The notes below the pieces were generated by a model. It was not told where the DNA came from and did not search any database. It worked only from the letters and a program-made list of their open reading frames with translations. The translations under genes and the position numbers were made by a program. Below are positions 20,935 to 33,235 of a stretch of DNA of 64,000 nucleotides, in pieces (position 1 is the stretch's first letter; the number at the start of each line of letters is the position of its first letter). Origin of the DNA: Carettochelys insculpta (taxonomy: Eukaryota > Chordata > Testudines > Carettochelyidae); the NCBI RefSeq assembly GCF_033958435.1, contig NC_134137.1:240668501-240732500 (forward strand). The letters run 5' to 3'.

Positions 20935-22705
20935 AGAATCATAGAAGAGTAGGACTGGAAGGGACCTTGAGAGGCCATCAAGTCCAACCCCCTGCCCTCA
21001 TGGCAGGACCAAGCACTTTCTAGACCATCCCTGAAAGCCATCTATCTAACTTCTTCTTAAATATCTCCAGTGATGGAGATTCTACCACCTCCCTTGGCAA
21101 TTCATTCCAGTGTTTGATCACCCTGACAGTTAGGAACTTTTTCCTAATGTCCAACCTGAACCTCCCCTGCTGCAATTTAAGTCCATTGCCTCTTGTTCTA
21201 TCCTCAGAGGCAAGGAAGAACAAGTTCCCTCCCTCTGCCTTATGACACCCTTTTAGATACCTGAAGACTACTATCATGTCCCCCCCTCCATCTTCTCTTT
21301 TCCAAACTAAACAAGCCCAGTTCTTTCAACCTTTCTTCATAGGTCATGTTCTCTCGACCTTTGATCATTCTCGTTGCTCTCCTCTGGACCCTCTCCAATT
21401 TCTCCACATCCTTCCTGAACTGCGGTACCCAGAACTGGACACAATACTCCAGCTGAGGCCTAACCAGTGCAGAGTATAGCGGGAGAATGACTTCTTGTGT
21501 TTTGTTCACAACACACCTGTTAATGCATCCTAGAATCATGTTTGCTTTTTTTGCAACAGCATCACACTGTTGACTCATATTTAGCTTGTGGTCCACTATA
21601 ACCCCTAGATCCCTTTCTGCTGTACTCATTCCTAGGCAGTCCTTTCCCATTCTGTATGAGTGACACTGATTGTTCCTTCCTAAGTGGAGCACTTTGCATT
21701 TGTCCTTATTAAACTTCATCCTGTTTACCTCAGCCCATTTCTCCAGTTTATCCAGATCCTTTTGAATTATGACCCTATCCTCCAAAGAAGTTGCAACCCC
21801 TCCCAGCTTGGTATCATCTGCAAACTTAATAAGTGCACTTTCTATGTCAATATCTAAAACGTTAATGAAGATATTGAACAGAACCGGTCCTAAAACAGAC
21901 CCCTGCGGAACCCCACTAGTTATACTTTTCCAGCAGGATTGAAAACCATTAATAACTACTCTCTGGGTACGGTTATCCAGCCAGTTGTTCACCCACCTTA
22001 TAGTAGCCCCATCTAAGTTGTATTTGAGTAGTTTATTGATAAGCATATTATGTGAGACCGTGTCAAATGCTTTACTGAAGTCTAGGTATATCACATCCAC
22101 CGCTTCTCCCTTATCCACAAGGCTCGTTATTCTATCAAAGAAAGCTATTAGATTGGTTTGACATGATCTGTTTTTAACAAAACCATGCTGGCAGTTCCCT
22201 ATCGCCTTGCCACCTTCCAAATGCTTGCAGATGATTACTTTAATGACCTGCTCTATTATCTTTCCTGGCACAGAAGTTAAGCTGACTGGCCTGTAGTTTC
22301 CCGGATTATTCTTGTTCCCCTTTTTATAAATGGGTACTATACTTGCCCTTTTCCAGTCTTCTGGAGTCTCTCCCGTCTCCCATGATTTTCCAAAAATGAT
22401 TGCTAAAGGCTCAGATACCTCTTCTATCAGCTCCCTGAGGATTCTAAGATACATTTCATCAGGCCCTGGTGATTTGCAGACATCTAATTTTTCTAAGTAA
22501 ATTTTAATTTGTTCTTTTCGCATTTCAACTTCTAAACCTACCCCTTTTGCACTAGCATTCTCTATGTCAGGCATTCCTTCAGATTTCTCAGTGAAGACCG
22601 AAACAAAGAAATCATTAAACATCTCTGCCATTTCCAAATTCCCTGTTACTGTTTCTCCCTCGTCACTGACCAATGGTCCTACCCTCTCCTTGGTTTTCCT
22701 CTTGT
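20935..22705 (-). mobile_element. CR1 LINE, 5'-truncated copy
   Basis: On the minus strand the copy runs from about 22705 to its 3' end at 20935. There it ends in the typical CR1 sequence TCCCTTCCAGTCCTAC... followed by TCTATGATTCT. Only the C-terminal half of ORF2 remains, as expected from incomplete reverse transcription. The 5' junction lies in a short duplicated AT-rich stretch (TTACCAATGT repeats at 22706-22738). Confidence 0.92.
21020..22673 (-). pseudogene. CR1 ORF2 reverse transcriptase, truncated and frameshifted
   Basis: It encodes the reverse transcriptase that copies CR1 RNA at a nicked chromosomal target. From the N side one sees [45 protein letters not shown] and the catalytic [11 protein letters not shown]. 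These are followed by the CR1 thumb and C-terminal region ([20 protein letters not shown]...). The endonuclease domain is missing through 5' truncation. The frame is open for about 477 codons. It then breaks at a run of seven C/G (21280-21286), where six would restore the usual RRGDMI reading into the following frame (to 21020). The two aspartates of FADD are intact, so this is a young copy. The lesion sits in a homopolymer and could be a sequencing indel. Confidence 0.9.
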
Positions 22706-24480
22706 TACCAATGTATTATGTTACCAATGTTACCAATCCTTATGCTTATGGGAGGAATAAATGATTCTCACAGTGGAGAATCTTGCCACGCTCTGACATT
22801 TCAGTGGTGAAATTCAATGGAATTTCATCCTGTTGTGGGTTTGAGCTCACTGGGAATAGTTTGCCACCATTACTACTGCGGGAAGTGTTTAGATGAAAGA
22901 AGACAGTCAAATATGATTCAGCTGACTCAAATCTAAACCTTTAATTTTGATTTGTTAGATCTGTCATTATAATATTAGGTCACCGGCCCAGCAGAGCATC
23001 TAATTTGTGAGCTCATCCCGCACATGTAGGTGGCCACCTGCTTCACCACTGCTGGCTCAGCAGAACATGGGTGAAAGCAGAAAATTCTGTTTTCTCCACG
23101 AGTGGCCCAGGGAAGTTCATAACCACAGACAGAAAATGGTTTGAGTTCTGTAAATTTGTTTAACTGCAGCAAAATTACAAACAGGAGACGTATACAGGTA
23201 AATCAATTTGGAGATCACCTAACCAGAATTTCTAAATTAAGAGCTCTGTATTACATAAATGAGGCATGTCACCACTGAAATGCATTGCCAGACGTCAGAT
23301 GTCAAAAAAAGTCACACTTTGTAATCATTAGGCCTCAGAGTCAATATGCGCAGATACAAGTGCAGGTAGACTGTAACTCAGAGCTCCTGTTTCAGTTCCT
23401 GGAAGCTCACTGACACACCACAGCTTCAGGTTACAGCCAGTGGTGCACAGCCAAGGACCAGAGGAAACCATTTTTTGGAAAGTTTTAATTTTGCAAAAAC
23501 TGAAGAGGCTACTTCAGGAGGGCTGGGGTACAATACCTCTGGCTCAGTCTGACATGGAGATGGTACCCCATGGGCTGACAACCTCGGGGAAGCTGGGGCC
23601 CAAAAACAAGACCTGGGGCCCGATTGGTTTGAACTGTGATCACAAGAAAGCCACTCTAATGGGCCGACTTGCAATTAACAGACAAAAGGCCCTTTCACTC
23701 TGCTGTGCCAAAGGATTGCAGCACGTACTGCCTGTAAAAACAGCACTGGGTGACAACACTGGCTAATTTTGTGAGCACAATAGAATGAGCACAGCATAGC
23801 TTTTAAGACTGTGAGGCTGGCACATGCTGTTAAATAGCTGCTGCCACATTCCATCTCAGAGACAGCTACTTTTGAGTGAGATGTGATTCATGCAGATGAA
23901 TATGAATTAGTGAATTAAGGTAGTTTGTCACCAGTTACCCCTATCTAATGTAGAATGATACTGCTACTCAAATGATGTTCAAAATTACCTTTTTCAGTTA
24001 AAGAAAAATGACAGCTCATTCTATGATCGATTTTCTCCATCCTGAAGAATGAGGAAATCAGGTGGAAAGCGTGAGAGAAGGGATAACTGTTTCATACCAT
24101 AATGAGTTTTATTGAGCGGATGTTTACGATGAATGAAGAGTGAATTTGCACAGAGTAAGAAATAAAACACATAAGTCATCTGTGCTGCAGAGGTGGATTA
24201 CAGCATTAACAAGCACTGAATTTGGTTTACAATTGTACATCATAACCCATCTTGCTCCAGATACATGTGGTGGGAAGATTACATTGAAGCCCATAAGTAG
24301 CCCATGGGCAAATAGCCATATAGAAAATTCTTAGTCTGTCAACATAAGTAAATATCAACTGCAGAAATTTGTCCCTCTTGGGGATAAGGCCTAAGATTTC
24401 AAGAAAAAAAAATTACCTCAGTCCAGTTTAACTCAGTCCATCAGGTATGGAAGCCAGTGCTTCCCCTGACACAGTCTCTC
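22706..24480. other. No gene recognised
   Basis: Nothing identifiable beyond the TTACCAATGT direct repeats next to the CR1 5' junction. Confidence 0.5.
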
Positions 24481-24484
24481 GTCG

Positions 24485-25290
24485 TTTCCAGTCATGTCCC
24501 TCGTTGTGTGTCTATCGTCCCTTAGTCTGGTTCTAATCAGTCCCTGATACGGTCCCTTGTTGTCCTCAGTCATGTCCCTTGTTGGTCATCTGATGTCCTT
24601 CTGTCCAGCTGTAGACCGTTGAAGTCCTGGTGATGTTCGCCTCTGTCACCTGAGAGGGAAGCAAGGCCTTGGGGGGAAAATGGTTGAAGCCCTGTCATGT
24701 CCCTTCTCGGTGGCAGTCCAAGTAAATGTTTAATAAAAGCCAAGTCTAATAGTCTGTCAGAGGAAAGTAATGAGAGCAATCCCTGACCTTGTCCCTCATT
24801 GGTCATCAGTCTTCCTCATCGGTTGTCTGTCTTTGTCATAGTCGCAGTTAGTCGCTATCCTGGTTACGGTCTCCTCTGTGACCTCAGAGGGAAGCAAGGC
24901 CTTGTGGGGAAAAAGGTTGAGTCCCCAGCCATGACACTTCTTGGTGAAAGTCCAAGTGATGCTTTAGGAAAGCATAGTCTGTTGGGGGCCACCAGTGGCA
25001 GTCACTGAACATGTCCCTTGGTGGTCATCTGTCTTCAGTCACAGTCACAGCTGGTAGCTGTCCTGCTGGTCGTCTGCTCCACCACCTGTGGAAGGAAGCA
25101 AGGAAGTGGGGCGGAGGAGAGAAAGATAGATGTAGCTGCTTCTGAGTCCATCCTCAGTGGGCAACCAGGCAAAGTTCATTAGAGACAGGGTCTATAGTCC
25201 ATCAGGGAGGGCCCTAGGAGCAATCTCTGACCATATCCCTTGTCAAAGTCTCAGTCATTGTCCAGAGTCCCTCGTGGTCCACTACATTTC
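24485..25290. repeat. Diverged ~220-bp tandem array (three or more units)
   Basis: Three ordered landmarks recur with similar spacing. ATGTCCCTTGTTGGTCATCTG-like segments lie at about 24571, 24788 and 25008. GAGGGAAGCAAGG segments lie at about 24653, 24888 and 25092. GCAATC(C/T)CTGACC lies at about 24776 and 25223. Unit length is thus about 205-235 bp and divergence is high. A partial unit with GTCCCTCGTTG occurs at 24490-24550. No coding capacity. It may be a relic satellite or a segmental tandem expansion. Confidence 0.7.
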
Positions 25291-25654
25291 TTAAGATCCA
25301 TCCCAAACCCCAAGCAAAAAGCACCTTGTGGATAAGTAACCATGAACTGATGTTGAAACAGTGGCCAGTTATTTCACTTCAGCTCTTCCTCCCCTTTATT
25401 TCCAGACATATTTTATGAAAATAATGTATTTGCTTTTTAATCAAAAAGCAGTTGCTTGTCACCTGAAATAATACACTGTGACATCACAGTTGCTGCTAAG
25501 AGACATGCATCAAGTTAATATTTTCCTTCCAAAGCCCACTTAAGCCAATGAAAAACCTGTTCACAATGGAAGAAATGAAGGCAGGCAGGGAATAAGTAAA
25601 AACAGCCAAATGCCTAATTAAAATAGTAATTATTATTAATTTGTACATCAGTAG
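25291..25654. other. No gene recognised
   Basis: AT-rich sequence with nothing identifiable. Confidence 0.5.
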
Positions 25655-25659
25655 TGGGT

Positions 25660-25830
25660 GGGATTTTGCTGATGACATCGCCCTCCTTTCACACTGACAT
25701 GAAAGCATGGAAGGTCACAACACTAGACAAAACTGTCTCAATGACTGCACTGAGTATTAAAGAGGGAAAGACCAAAACAATGAGGATCAGCCAGTCCAAA
25801 AAGCAATACTTATCAACTGTATAGAAAAAC
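25660..25830 (+). pseudogene. RTE-type LINE reverse transcriptase scrap
   Basis: A short frame at about 25667-25703 encodes DFADDIALLSH, the reverse transcriptase catalytic block. The following sequence (AAGGTCACAACACTAGACAAAACT..., ACCAAAACAATGAGGAT) matches the segment after the catalytic block of the longer RTE relic at 37150-37945. The fragment has a stop straight after LLSH and frame changes. Confidence 0.65.
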
Positions 25831-28689
25831 TGGTTAAGGAAGTGTGATTTATTCCTTCACATAACATAAGAACTAGGGTCACCCAATGAAATTAGTAGGC
25901 AGCAGAGTTAAACTGAAGTGTCTGTTCACAGTCAAACCTGTGGATGTTGTTAAGGTCAAAATTCCTGGGTTTCAATAAGAACTTGGCAAGTTCACAGAGG
26001 AAAGGCTCATCAAAGGTTATCTGCCAGGGTGAGCAGGGAAGCAACCACTCATTCTGTGTATTGCAGCTTTTGTCTGCAAGAAACTGTGAGTGGACAACTT
26101 GTTTTGTGTGCCATGTCACCATTCTTTCATCCTGCCAAACAAGTGTGCTACAATCATCTCAGACCATTACAGGGATCTCTACATCTTAGCAAGCTATAGA
26201 ACAAAGGGCCCCTTATGACTGCACCAAAATCTCTTTAATATCTTTTCCTGTCAACATAAAGCCCTTGATCAGTTATATCTAAGGAGACAGGGAATTACTA
26301 TAAACTGCACGAATTTTGTTGTGCAAAACTATGAAATTATCACGTGCTGGATTTTTAGGCATGATGACATAATGCATAAATTGGGATTCTTTTCAGCAGA
26401 TAGTTTGGCTTGAATGAAGTATAAATCAAAAATCATTCTGATACCTTCAAAATGGAATGTTTAAGCTATTTTGGAAAAAGGTTAAAAACACTCTGAAATA
26501 TTTTGTTTTGACTTTTTCATTTTTCTGGACAATTAGAAGTTTTGTTTCAGGCTAACATAAACCAGATTTTTTGGTTTGTTTGTGGCTCTACCACCAATTT
26601 AGAAAGAAATGGTTGTTCATGCAGTTTTTTTATAAATATTTTAGAGCCTGGGATACTGAGGCACAGGAAAGTTAAGCAATATCCCAGGTCACACTGCAAG
26701 CTAGAAGAAAAGAACACAGCCTCTCACTTTAAACCAGCAGCTCAGATTACCTCTTGACCAAAATCACTAAATAGGATTCCTTCTGAGCATACTGCAGAAG
26801 AGCAATGAACTCTCAGAGACTGCAAAATTTGAGAAAGATTTCATATATTGTACATGGAAGAATGGGTCATGATATATAGATAGATGTGACAACCACTGAC
26901 TGAACTGCATACAGATTGTTTAAAATGTAGGCTGCAAAATAAAGCACAAATGTGTTTTTAATCAGAGTGGATTTCGGGATGAATGATGGGAGTCCTGTGT
27001 GTTCTGATAATTTATTAGCCAACACGTTTTAGTATCCTACGCCCAAATGGAAAGCCAGGATTAATCCCTTTAATATTTTGTCTGGTCTACCTTGCAATGT
27101 CCCCTTTCCATTTGTTACTTCTGGCTATACCACAGTTTAGGTTTGTTTGATCATCCCTGGCATAGATTAGTTGAAATACACAATATTTTCTCTATCAAGC
27201 CATTAATGCATTATAATACACAGTGTACAGAGTCTTATTCAGATACTGTGAATATGTTTATTATATTGTAAGCTGATTTTCCTTAAAATACAGTTAGAAG
27301 ATCATTAAATGAGCTGGAAAACTGGGTTAACATCTACATATGACTGTAACACACAATGGAACAGGATGACTAGATGTCTGAGTTTTAGTCATGATATTTG
27401 GGGCTTTGTCCTATATAGGCATACAGGAGCCTATTACATTGCCACCTTTGTTCCAGCTTTTCACATTAGCTATCCTGTCACTGTACCTGGATACACAATA
27501 ACTTATAGAAGATGAGTAGACTAAAAAACCGAAAGTGCATATGGATTCTCCCTCTCTCAGACACACTGGCATCATAAGTGCCCATTAAAAATCAGGCAAA
27601 GTACTTCATCAATAGCAGTTTACTTTTTAAGATGTGTTCACTCTACTGACTCTGGCCACCCAACAGTTTGGAGAACATCAATTACTTTCATTTGCCATCT
27701 CTGGGTTTTACATTTAGTATTTCCCCTTGCATAAGAGGACTCCTCATGAAATGATTATTAACATGGAACTCGCAAAAGCTTCTCCTTACAAGTGATTTTT
27801 TCTCAACTTCCTCCTGTAAAGATAGAAATATTTTCAGGAAGAAAACAGGTGCCATCTCACAAGAATCTTCACCCTGTCCTTCATGCACCAGTCTGTCCTT
27901 TGTAAACCCCTTCGTCCCTCTCAGACAGCTAGTGCCTTCCATCCCTGTCACCCACACTAAGGCTTCGTCTTTGACATTGGTTCTCCTAATCTGGCAACCC
28001 ATTCCCATACATTTCTTCTCCCTCACCTTCACTCACTGTTACTTTCCTTCTCTCACCTGTATTCTCAAACTCTCTCACATCTGGTTCTTGTCTAACCACC
28101 TTTAGGTCAGCACTGGTATCCTTAGTATTAAGAATATCAAACATTCCTCTGACTTATTCTGATTTCTGAATGAATCTACCTGAGGTGCACAATGCCTGTA
28201 TAGGCAAAATATTAATTAGAACAGGTTAACATTTCTTGGACTGAAAGTTTCCCATTGAAAGACACTGGTGTATTTCACTCTTGTCATATGCAGACCCCTG
28301 AACAATTTTAACAGAGGTGTGGACCTCTTTGGAAATTCAACCTTTGGTCCCTTATCATGAAAGGTCTTACATTGAAAACTGACTGAATGGAATTTAACTA
28401 CAAATGTTGCATGTGCTTAGTGTGGCATTTAATGCAGCATGAGAAAATATAAACTATTACCATAGTATAGTGCCCTAGGTAATAGCAGCCATGGTAATAC
28501 CATTTCTATGTGTTGACCTGTAGATGGGGGTATTCACATACATTTGATTATTTAGGAAAATGGAATGATTTTTCTGAGATCTGAAAAACTTTATTTATGT
28601 AGTTACCTTCAGTGGAGACTTTAGACATACTCTGTGGGCCCCTAGGGGTCTGCAAACCACAGGCTGAAAACTACTGAAATACACCATTT
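25831..28689. other. No gene recognised; possible hAT end near 28640
   Basis: A long stretch without a recognisable gene. Positions 26380-26540 are AT-rich and repeat-like. Around 28636-28673 the phrase GGGTCTGCAAACCACAGGCTG resembles a hAT-MITE 3' end, but no partner end was found. Confidence 0.4.
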
Positions 28690-28840
28690 ATTTGATTTTT
28701 TTTTTATGTGTGGGAAAATGTTGACTCCAAACGAAAATTAAAATCTTCCCATGGGAAATTGGAAATAAAATGAAAAAAAAAATAAAGACAAGAAAAGAAA
28801 TCACATTTTGTTTAATAGTGACATTTTCATTTAGGTTTAA
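28690..28840. repeat. AT-rich interspersed repeat with CCCATGGGAAA core
   Basis: TCTTCCCATGGGAAATTGGAAATAAAATG-like sequence here matches AAATTTCCCATGGAAAAG at about 570-590, with comparable AT-rich surroundings at 8925-9230, 13535-13700 and 26380-26540. The family is not identified. Confidence 0.35.
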
Positions 28841-29415
28841 AAAATAAATGAGAATGAAGAGAAATACAGCAGTATTAAATGTTATGTTAGCAACCAGAGG
28901 CACTGGTCAGGTTCCTGTTGCACCAAGCGCTCCATGGATAGCTGTTGCCTTGAAGAGCTAAAAATTTGACACTGCAAAGAGCGAGCCAGATTCTGACTCG
29001 TAAGTCCCCAGGGAAGCCTGATTAAACTGCTGGGGAAAACTTACATCGGGTGGGTTGGGGTGAGGGGGAAGGCAAAGCACAGGTAGGAGTGCACAGGCTC
29101 TATCAGAGAAGGGGGACAGGAGGGCCATTTGGCTCAGGCCTCGAGAGACAAAGAAGCCTCAAATTTTGACATTTTTCGATGTAGTCATTTCCACTTATTA
29201 TAAAACTTGCAGTTAGAGACAAAAGAAGCTATATATATACCTGCAAAAATTATTTAAATCATTGCGGGATGGTGGGCTTTCACTAGTTTATCGGTCACAT
29301 CTGAGTTCCCATCTGCATGACTGGAGTAACTTCTGTGATCAGTGATTCTATGTTATGAGGCACCGTTTACAGTCTTTGCATAGTTTAGAGGTTTTGAAAG
29401 TCATAATTAATGATG
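28841..29415. other. No gene recognised
   Basis: Unique-looking sequence up to the target duplication of the Harbinger element at 29419. Confidence 0.5.
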
Positions 29416-29418
29416 TCA

Positions 29419-31546
29419 GGCTGCATCTACACTAGCAAGTACACACACGCACCGCGCTCTTTCGAAAGTAACTTCGAAAGAACTCCCGCATTCTTTCGAA
29501 GTCGGTCCTCCGTTCCCAGGATGGGAAGAGCGCCCCCCTTTGAAAGATAATTTCAAAAGAGTGCAAGTGTAGATGCTCCACAGCCCGCTCTTTCGAAAGA
29601 GGGAGTCCTCCATGGCGGTGATCAGCTGGCAGGTGGCGGTGCCGCTCACAGCACAGATGGAGCTCTATGGCTCCAGTGTCCAGCCGTGCTTAAGGATGCA
29701 GGCTCCCAGAAACCCTAAGGCAGGAAGCTGAGAGCATGCAGGCAGCAGTGAGGCTACGCTGCTCTCCAGCTCACCAGCCACTGTGATGGCCAGCCAGCCC
29801 CCCACACCACCCAGACCCATGGCCAGCCACCCGGACCCCCCACCGGGTCTGGTGGCATGGGGCGGCAGGGGGCTGTTCATACCCGCGCCCTGCCTCAATG
29901 ACCCACCCGTGCATGAATGGCTCGTGCTTTGCCTCCACAAGGTTGTGCAGGGCACAGCAGGCCCCAACCACTGCCGGAACACGGGGGAGACCCACCTCCA
30001 GCCTCGTGAGGAGGCATCTGAAGTGCCCTTTCAAGCGGCCAAATGCCCACTCCACCATGTTGCAGGCCTGGTTCAGCCGCTCATTAAAAACATCCTGGCT
30101 GGGCTGCGTGTGTCCTGCGTATGGCCTCATGAGCCAGGCCTGCCAGAGGTAGGCCACATCCACCACGATGCAGGGTGGCATTGTGGTGTCCCCAATGGGC
30201 AGTTCCCACTGGGGGATGAAGGTCCCCTTGGCCATGCGGTGGCCCAGCCCTGAGTTCTGGAACACCCTAGCATCATGGGCATGGCCAGACCCATCCACAC
30301 AGATATCCTGGAACCGACCTTTGGCATCGATGAGTGCCGGCAGCACCACGGAGTGGTAGCCCTTACAGTTTATGAACGCCCTGCTGCTGTGCTCTGGGGC
30401 CTGGATGGTGATGTGCGTGCTGTCCAGGGCCCCAAAGCAGTTTGGGAAGCCCAACTGCTCGAAGCCCCAGATGGCATCATCCAGGTTCCTCACATGCACC
30501 AGCTGTCGCAGGAGGACCCTGTTGATGGCCCAGACGACCTGTAGGGAGCGGGAGGAGGATGCACTCATAAGCATGGGGTGGGGCGTAGTGTGCCTGACAA
30601 TCCCTGTCCCCTACAGGGCAGGTCTCCTTGGGCCCCCTGTCCCCATCCCTGTCCTGTCCCCAGTGAGGGCTGCCCTGTGGTCCTCGATGGTGCCCCATGC
30701 CGGAGTGCCTCCCATTCCCTGGCTTCCCCCCCATGCGCATGGCTTACCTCATTGAAGACAGCCCCAGTGGTGGCTCTGCCCACCCCGAACTGGTGGCCGA
30801 CGGATCAGTGACTGTCTGGAGTGGCCAGTTTCCAGAGCAAGAGCGCTGGCCTCATGCGGGTGTCCTGGTGCTGGAGGGCTGGGGTGAGCCAGTGGCACAG
30901 TTCTAGGAATGTCCCCTTGGTCATCCGGAAGTTCTGTAGTCACCAGTCGTCACCCCAGTCCTCCAGCACCAGCCGCTCCCACCAGTTGCTGCTTGTGGGG
31001 AAGCTCCACAGGCAGCGGATGCCCCAGGGGACTGGCTGGAGACATCACGCCCTCAGGATGACTTCCAGGAGGGTGGCTAGTAGGCTGGCTGCCCGTAGCC
31101 GCTGCTGTGTGGTGTCCAGGACCATTGCCAGTGCGCTGGCCACGGCCTCAATGGGGACAGGGGGCTGCTCGGGTTCCTTGGGGGCCCGGGGTGCCTCCTC
31201 TGATCTCCTCGGTTTGTGAGCCTGGGGACAGGTGGCTGGCCCTCGACATGTGCAGGCCGAGATATGGGATGGGGGGCCCTTTAAGGGGACGGCGGGCCAC
31301 AGTCCCAGAAGGGCTTGTCCGCCACGCAACCCTACCTGCGAGACTTCCCGCCCCTGTGCTTTCAAAAGAGCGCCCTGCATAGTGTGGACGCTCGTTTTCG
31401 AAATTGCACTCCAGGACTTTCGAAAGAGCAGGCTGCACCTTCAGTCTCTGTTTTTCTGTGCGGATGCTCCCTTTCGAAAGCACAGCTTTCCACGTTCTGT
31501 TTTGAAAGCCGTCCTTTCAAAAGGGGGCTGTAGTGTAGACGTGGCC
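29419..31546 (-). mobile_element. PIF/Harbinger internal-deletion element (TTTCGAAA type, transposase only)
   Basis: A 2128-bp element with ends GGCTGCATCTACACTAG and TGTAGTGTAGACGTGGCC and a perfect 3-bp duplication TCA (29416-29418, 31547-31549). Subterminal TTTCGAAAG motifs are frequent at both ends. It is the same subfamily as 50360-54770: the left 430 bp and right 1.6 kb align by eye. The middle, including the whole Myb-like gene, is missing, with the junction near 29840-29870 (CCGGACCCC...GGTGGCATGGGG). It is therefore a deletion derivative of a two-gene element. Confidence 0.9.
29771..31340 (-). pseudogene. HARBI1-type DDE transposase, broken exon 1
   Basis: The nuclease excises and reinserts Harbinger elements. 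Exon 2 (30538 down to 29771) is open and holds the full DDE core: first D in FGALDSTHI, second D in VVDVAYLWQAWLM, E in VEWAFGRLKGHFR, and the family signature CCALHNLVE. A CCCTACAG acceptor precedes it. Exon 1 (from about 31165 upward to 30745) keeps EPEQPPVPIEAVASALA and GRATTGAVFNEV next to a GTAAGC donor. Between them it has a stop after LLEVILRA and a deletion in the helix-turn-helix part. The C-terminus beyond the deletion junction is replaced by read-through of the left-end sequence. Catalytically complete-looking exon, but the gene as a whole is dead. Confidence 0.85.
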
Positions 31547-31549
31547 TCA

Positions 31550-31842
31550 GTGTAAAGTGACTGCTTGTTCTGAGTGTGAGCTTAATCTTTAAATTAGATG
31601 TTTATTTCTGCATAGGAGATATTCATATTTCTATTTTTTATGCATCTTTGTATATAATAAACATATCAGTCTCAGCTGTAAGCTACCACTTTGTCCAATT
31701 TTAGATTCACCTTTAAAAGCTTTTTTGTGGTAATACACTTTTAATACTTGGTTTTTAATAAACTTAATATCTAATCTGGCAACTGTCCCATGTTCATATT
31801 CATAATAATGCACCAGTCATTAGAGGAATTTAATAACAATAG
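31550..31842. other. No gene recognised
   Basis: AT-rich spacer between two transposons. Confidence 0.5.
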
Positions 31843-32110
31843 GGCCACGTCTACACTAGCCCCTTCCTTTCAGAAGGGGCATGGTAATGAGTTAGTTGGG
31901 AAGATGCTAATGAGGCACTGCCATGAATATGAAGTGCCTCATTAGCATAATGGCAGCCACACACAATTCAGAAGCACCGCTTTCAAATCGTGCGCCGCCT
32001 GTGAAGATGGGGACCTTTCGAAAGGACCCCCCTGACTTCGAAAGCCCCTTCTTCCTAAAACCAAATAGGAAGAAGGGGCTTTTGAAGTTCCCACTTTTAT
32101 AAGGCCACAT
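31843..32110. mobile_element. Harbinger-type MITE, right end lost
   Basis: The left end GGCCACGTCTACACTAGCC is clear. The interior has an inverted pair around 31895-31945 (AATGAGGCACTGCCATG with ATGAAGTGCCTCATT) and TTTCGAAAGG motifs near 32015-32050. The expected right end is not present; similarity fades near 32110. Confidence 0.65.
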
Positions 32111-32227
32111 TGTGAGGTTGTGAATCACAAGAGCGCGGAAAACACATGCAAGTCTATTATCTGTCTACCAGAATACAGAACAAGTTTATTGAGCTGTGTG
32201 GGACATTTGTACAAACAACAATTCTTA

Positions 32228-32333
32228 AGTATAAGCCTACAAAATCTTATGCTCTAAAATATCTGTTAGTCTGTAAGGTGCCACAGTACTTCTTGTTTTT
32301 GAAGATACAGACTAACTCGGCTACCTCTCTGAT
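32228..32333 (-). repeat. tRNA-derived SINE
   Basis: Read on the minus strand it starts TCAGAGAGGTAGCCGAGTTA at 32333 and ends with the tail AGATTTTGTAGGCTTA, after GGTGCCACAGTACTTC in plus orientation at 32277-32293. Same family as 4500 and 6966. Confidence 0.8.
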
Positions 32334-32833
32334 AATTCTTGAAGAGATACCACATGTGAAGTGCTCTTCAGTTATTATGATGAAACTCCAGATTGCTCCC
32401 ATATGCTGTGTCTACAAGTGCATGTATTTTCAAAAAAACAGTCCCTCTTTCGAAAGAACACTGGGAGCATCTACATATACAATGTACTCTTTCGAAAGGA
32501 CATCGGAGGAATGTGGCTCTGACTTTCAAAGCCGGACCCTGATTCCGTATTAGGAAAAATGCCCCCTTTCAAAATTCTCTTTCGAAAGAAGGTACGTTTA
32601 GATGCTTCTTGGCCTGTTCTTTTAAAAGAGGTGTCTGTCACAGTACCGGCCAGCTGGAGGGCAGAGACGCCCTGGCCCACAGCAGTGGGGCTCTATGATC
32701 CCTGCATCCGGCCACTCTTAAGGCCGGATGGACCCAGAAAACCAGTGGCAGGAAGCTGAGAGCAGGCAAGCAGCAAAAGCACGAGCTGCTCATAGCACAC
32801 CCTCACAGCTGCCCCCAAACCACTGATAAAAGG

Positions 32834-33235
32834 ATGGCCAGCACCCTTCTGCCTCCAGAGCCTGAGGACGCTCTCTCAGAGCCCTCACAGAACCCGTGGA
32901 CGCCTGAAGCAGACCCTGGACAAGTCTGGAGCAAAGTGAAGGAGATGCAGCAGGGCTACACCTGGGTCCAGGATGAGGCTGGGCACTCAGGGGCAGGTCC
33001 CTCCACATGCCCCTACTACTGGGAGACCCACTGCATCCTGGGGCCTTGGGACAGCTTCCCACCACCTGTGGTCCTGGACACCACCTTGGACCAGCCTGAG
33101 CCAGAGGCCCTGGAGGAGCCAGGACCAGGCAGCCTGAGCCAGGGGCTGGACACCACCCTGGAGTGGTCCAGTGAGGAGGGAAACCTCATCATTGACATCT
33201 CCTTGCGGTCTTCCAGCCGGACAACAGGGAGCTGA
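32834..33235 (+). pseudogene. Myb/SANT-like protein gene with deleted first helices
   Basis: The frame starts at ATGGCC (32834) and keeps the third helix of the trihelix domain, VWSKVKEMQQGYTWVQDEAG, with the following GAGPSTCPYYWETHCILGP block conserved in all copies. It ends in an acidic tail closing with a serine-rich stretch and stop at 33235. The WxxxE-containing first and second helices between WTPEA and GQVWSK are missing, so DNA binding is presumably lost. The ATGGCC start supports ATA at 40932 being a mutated start in the element at 40543. Confidence 0.7.

Noticed and set aside
24485..25290. CRISPR-like array
   Set aside because: The repeats are long, diverged and lack regular spacers, and the DNA is vertebrate.
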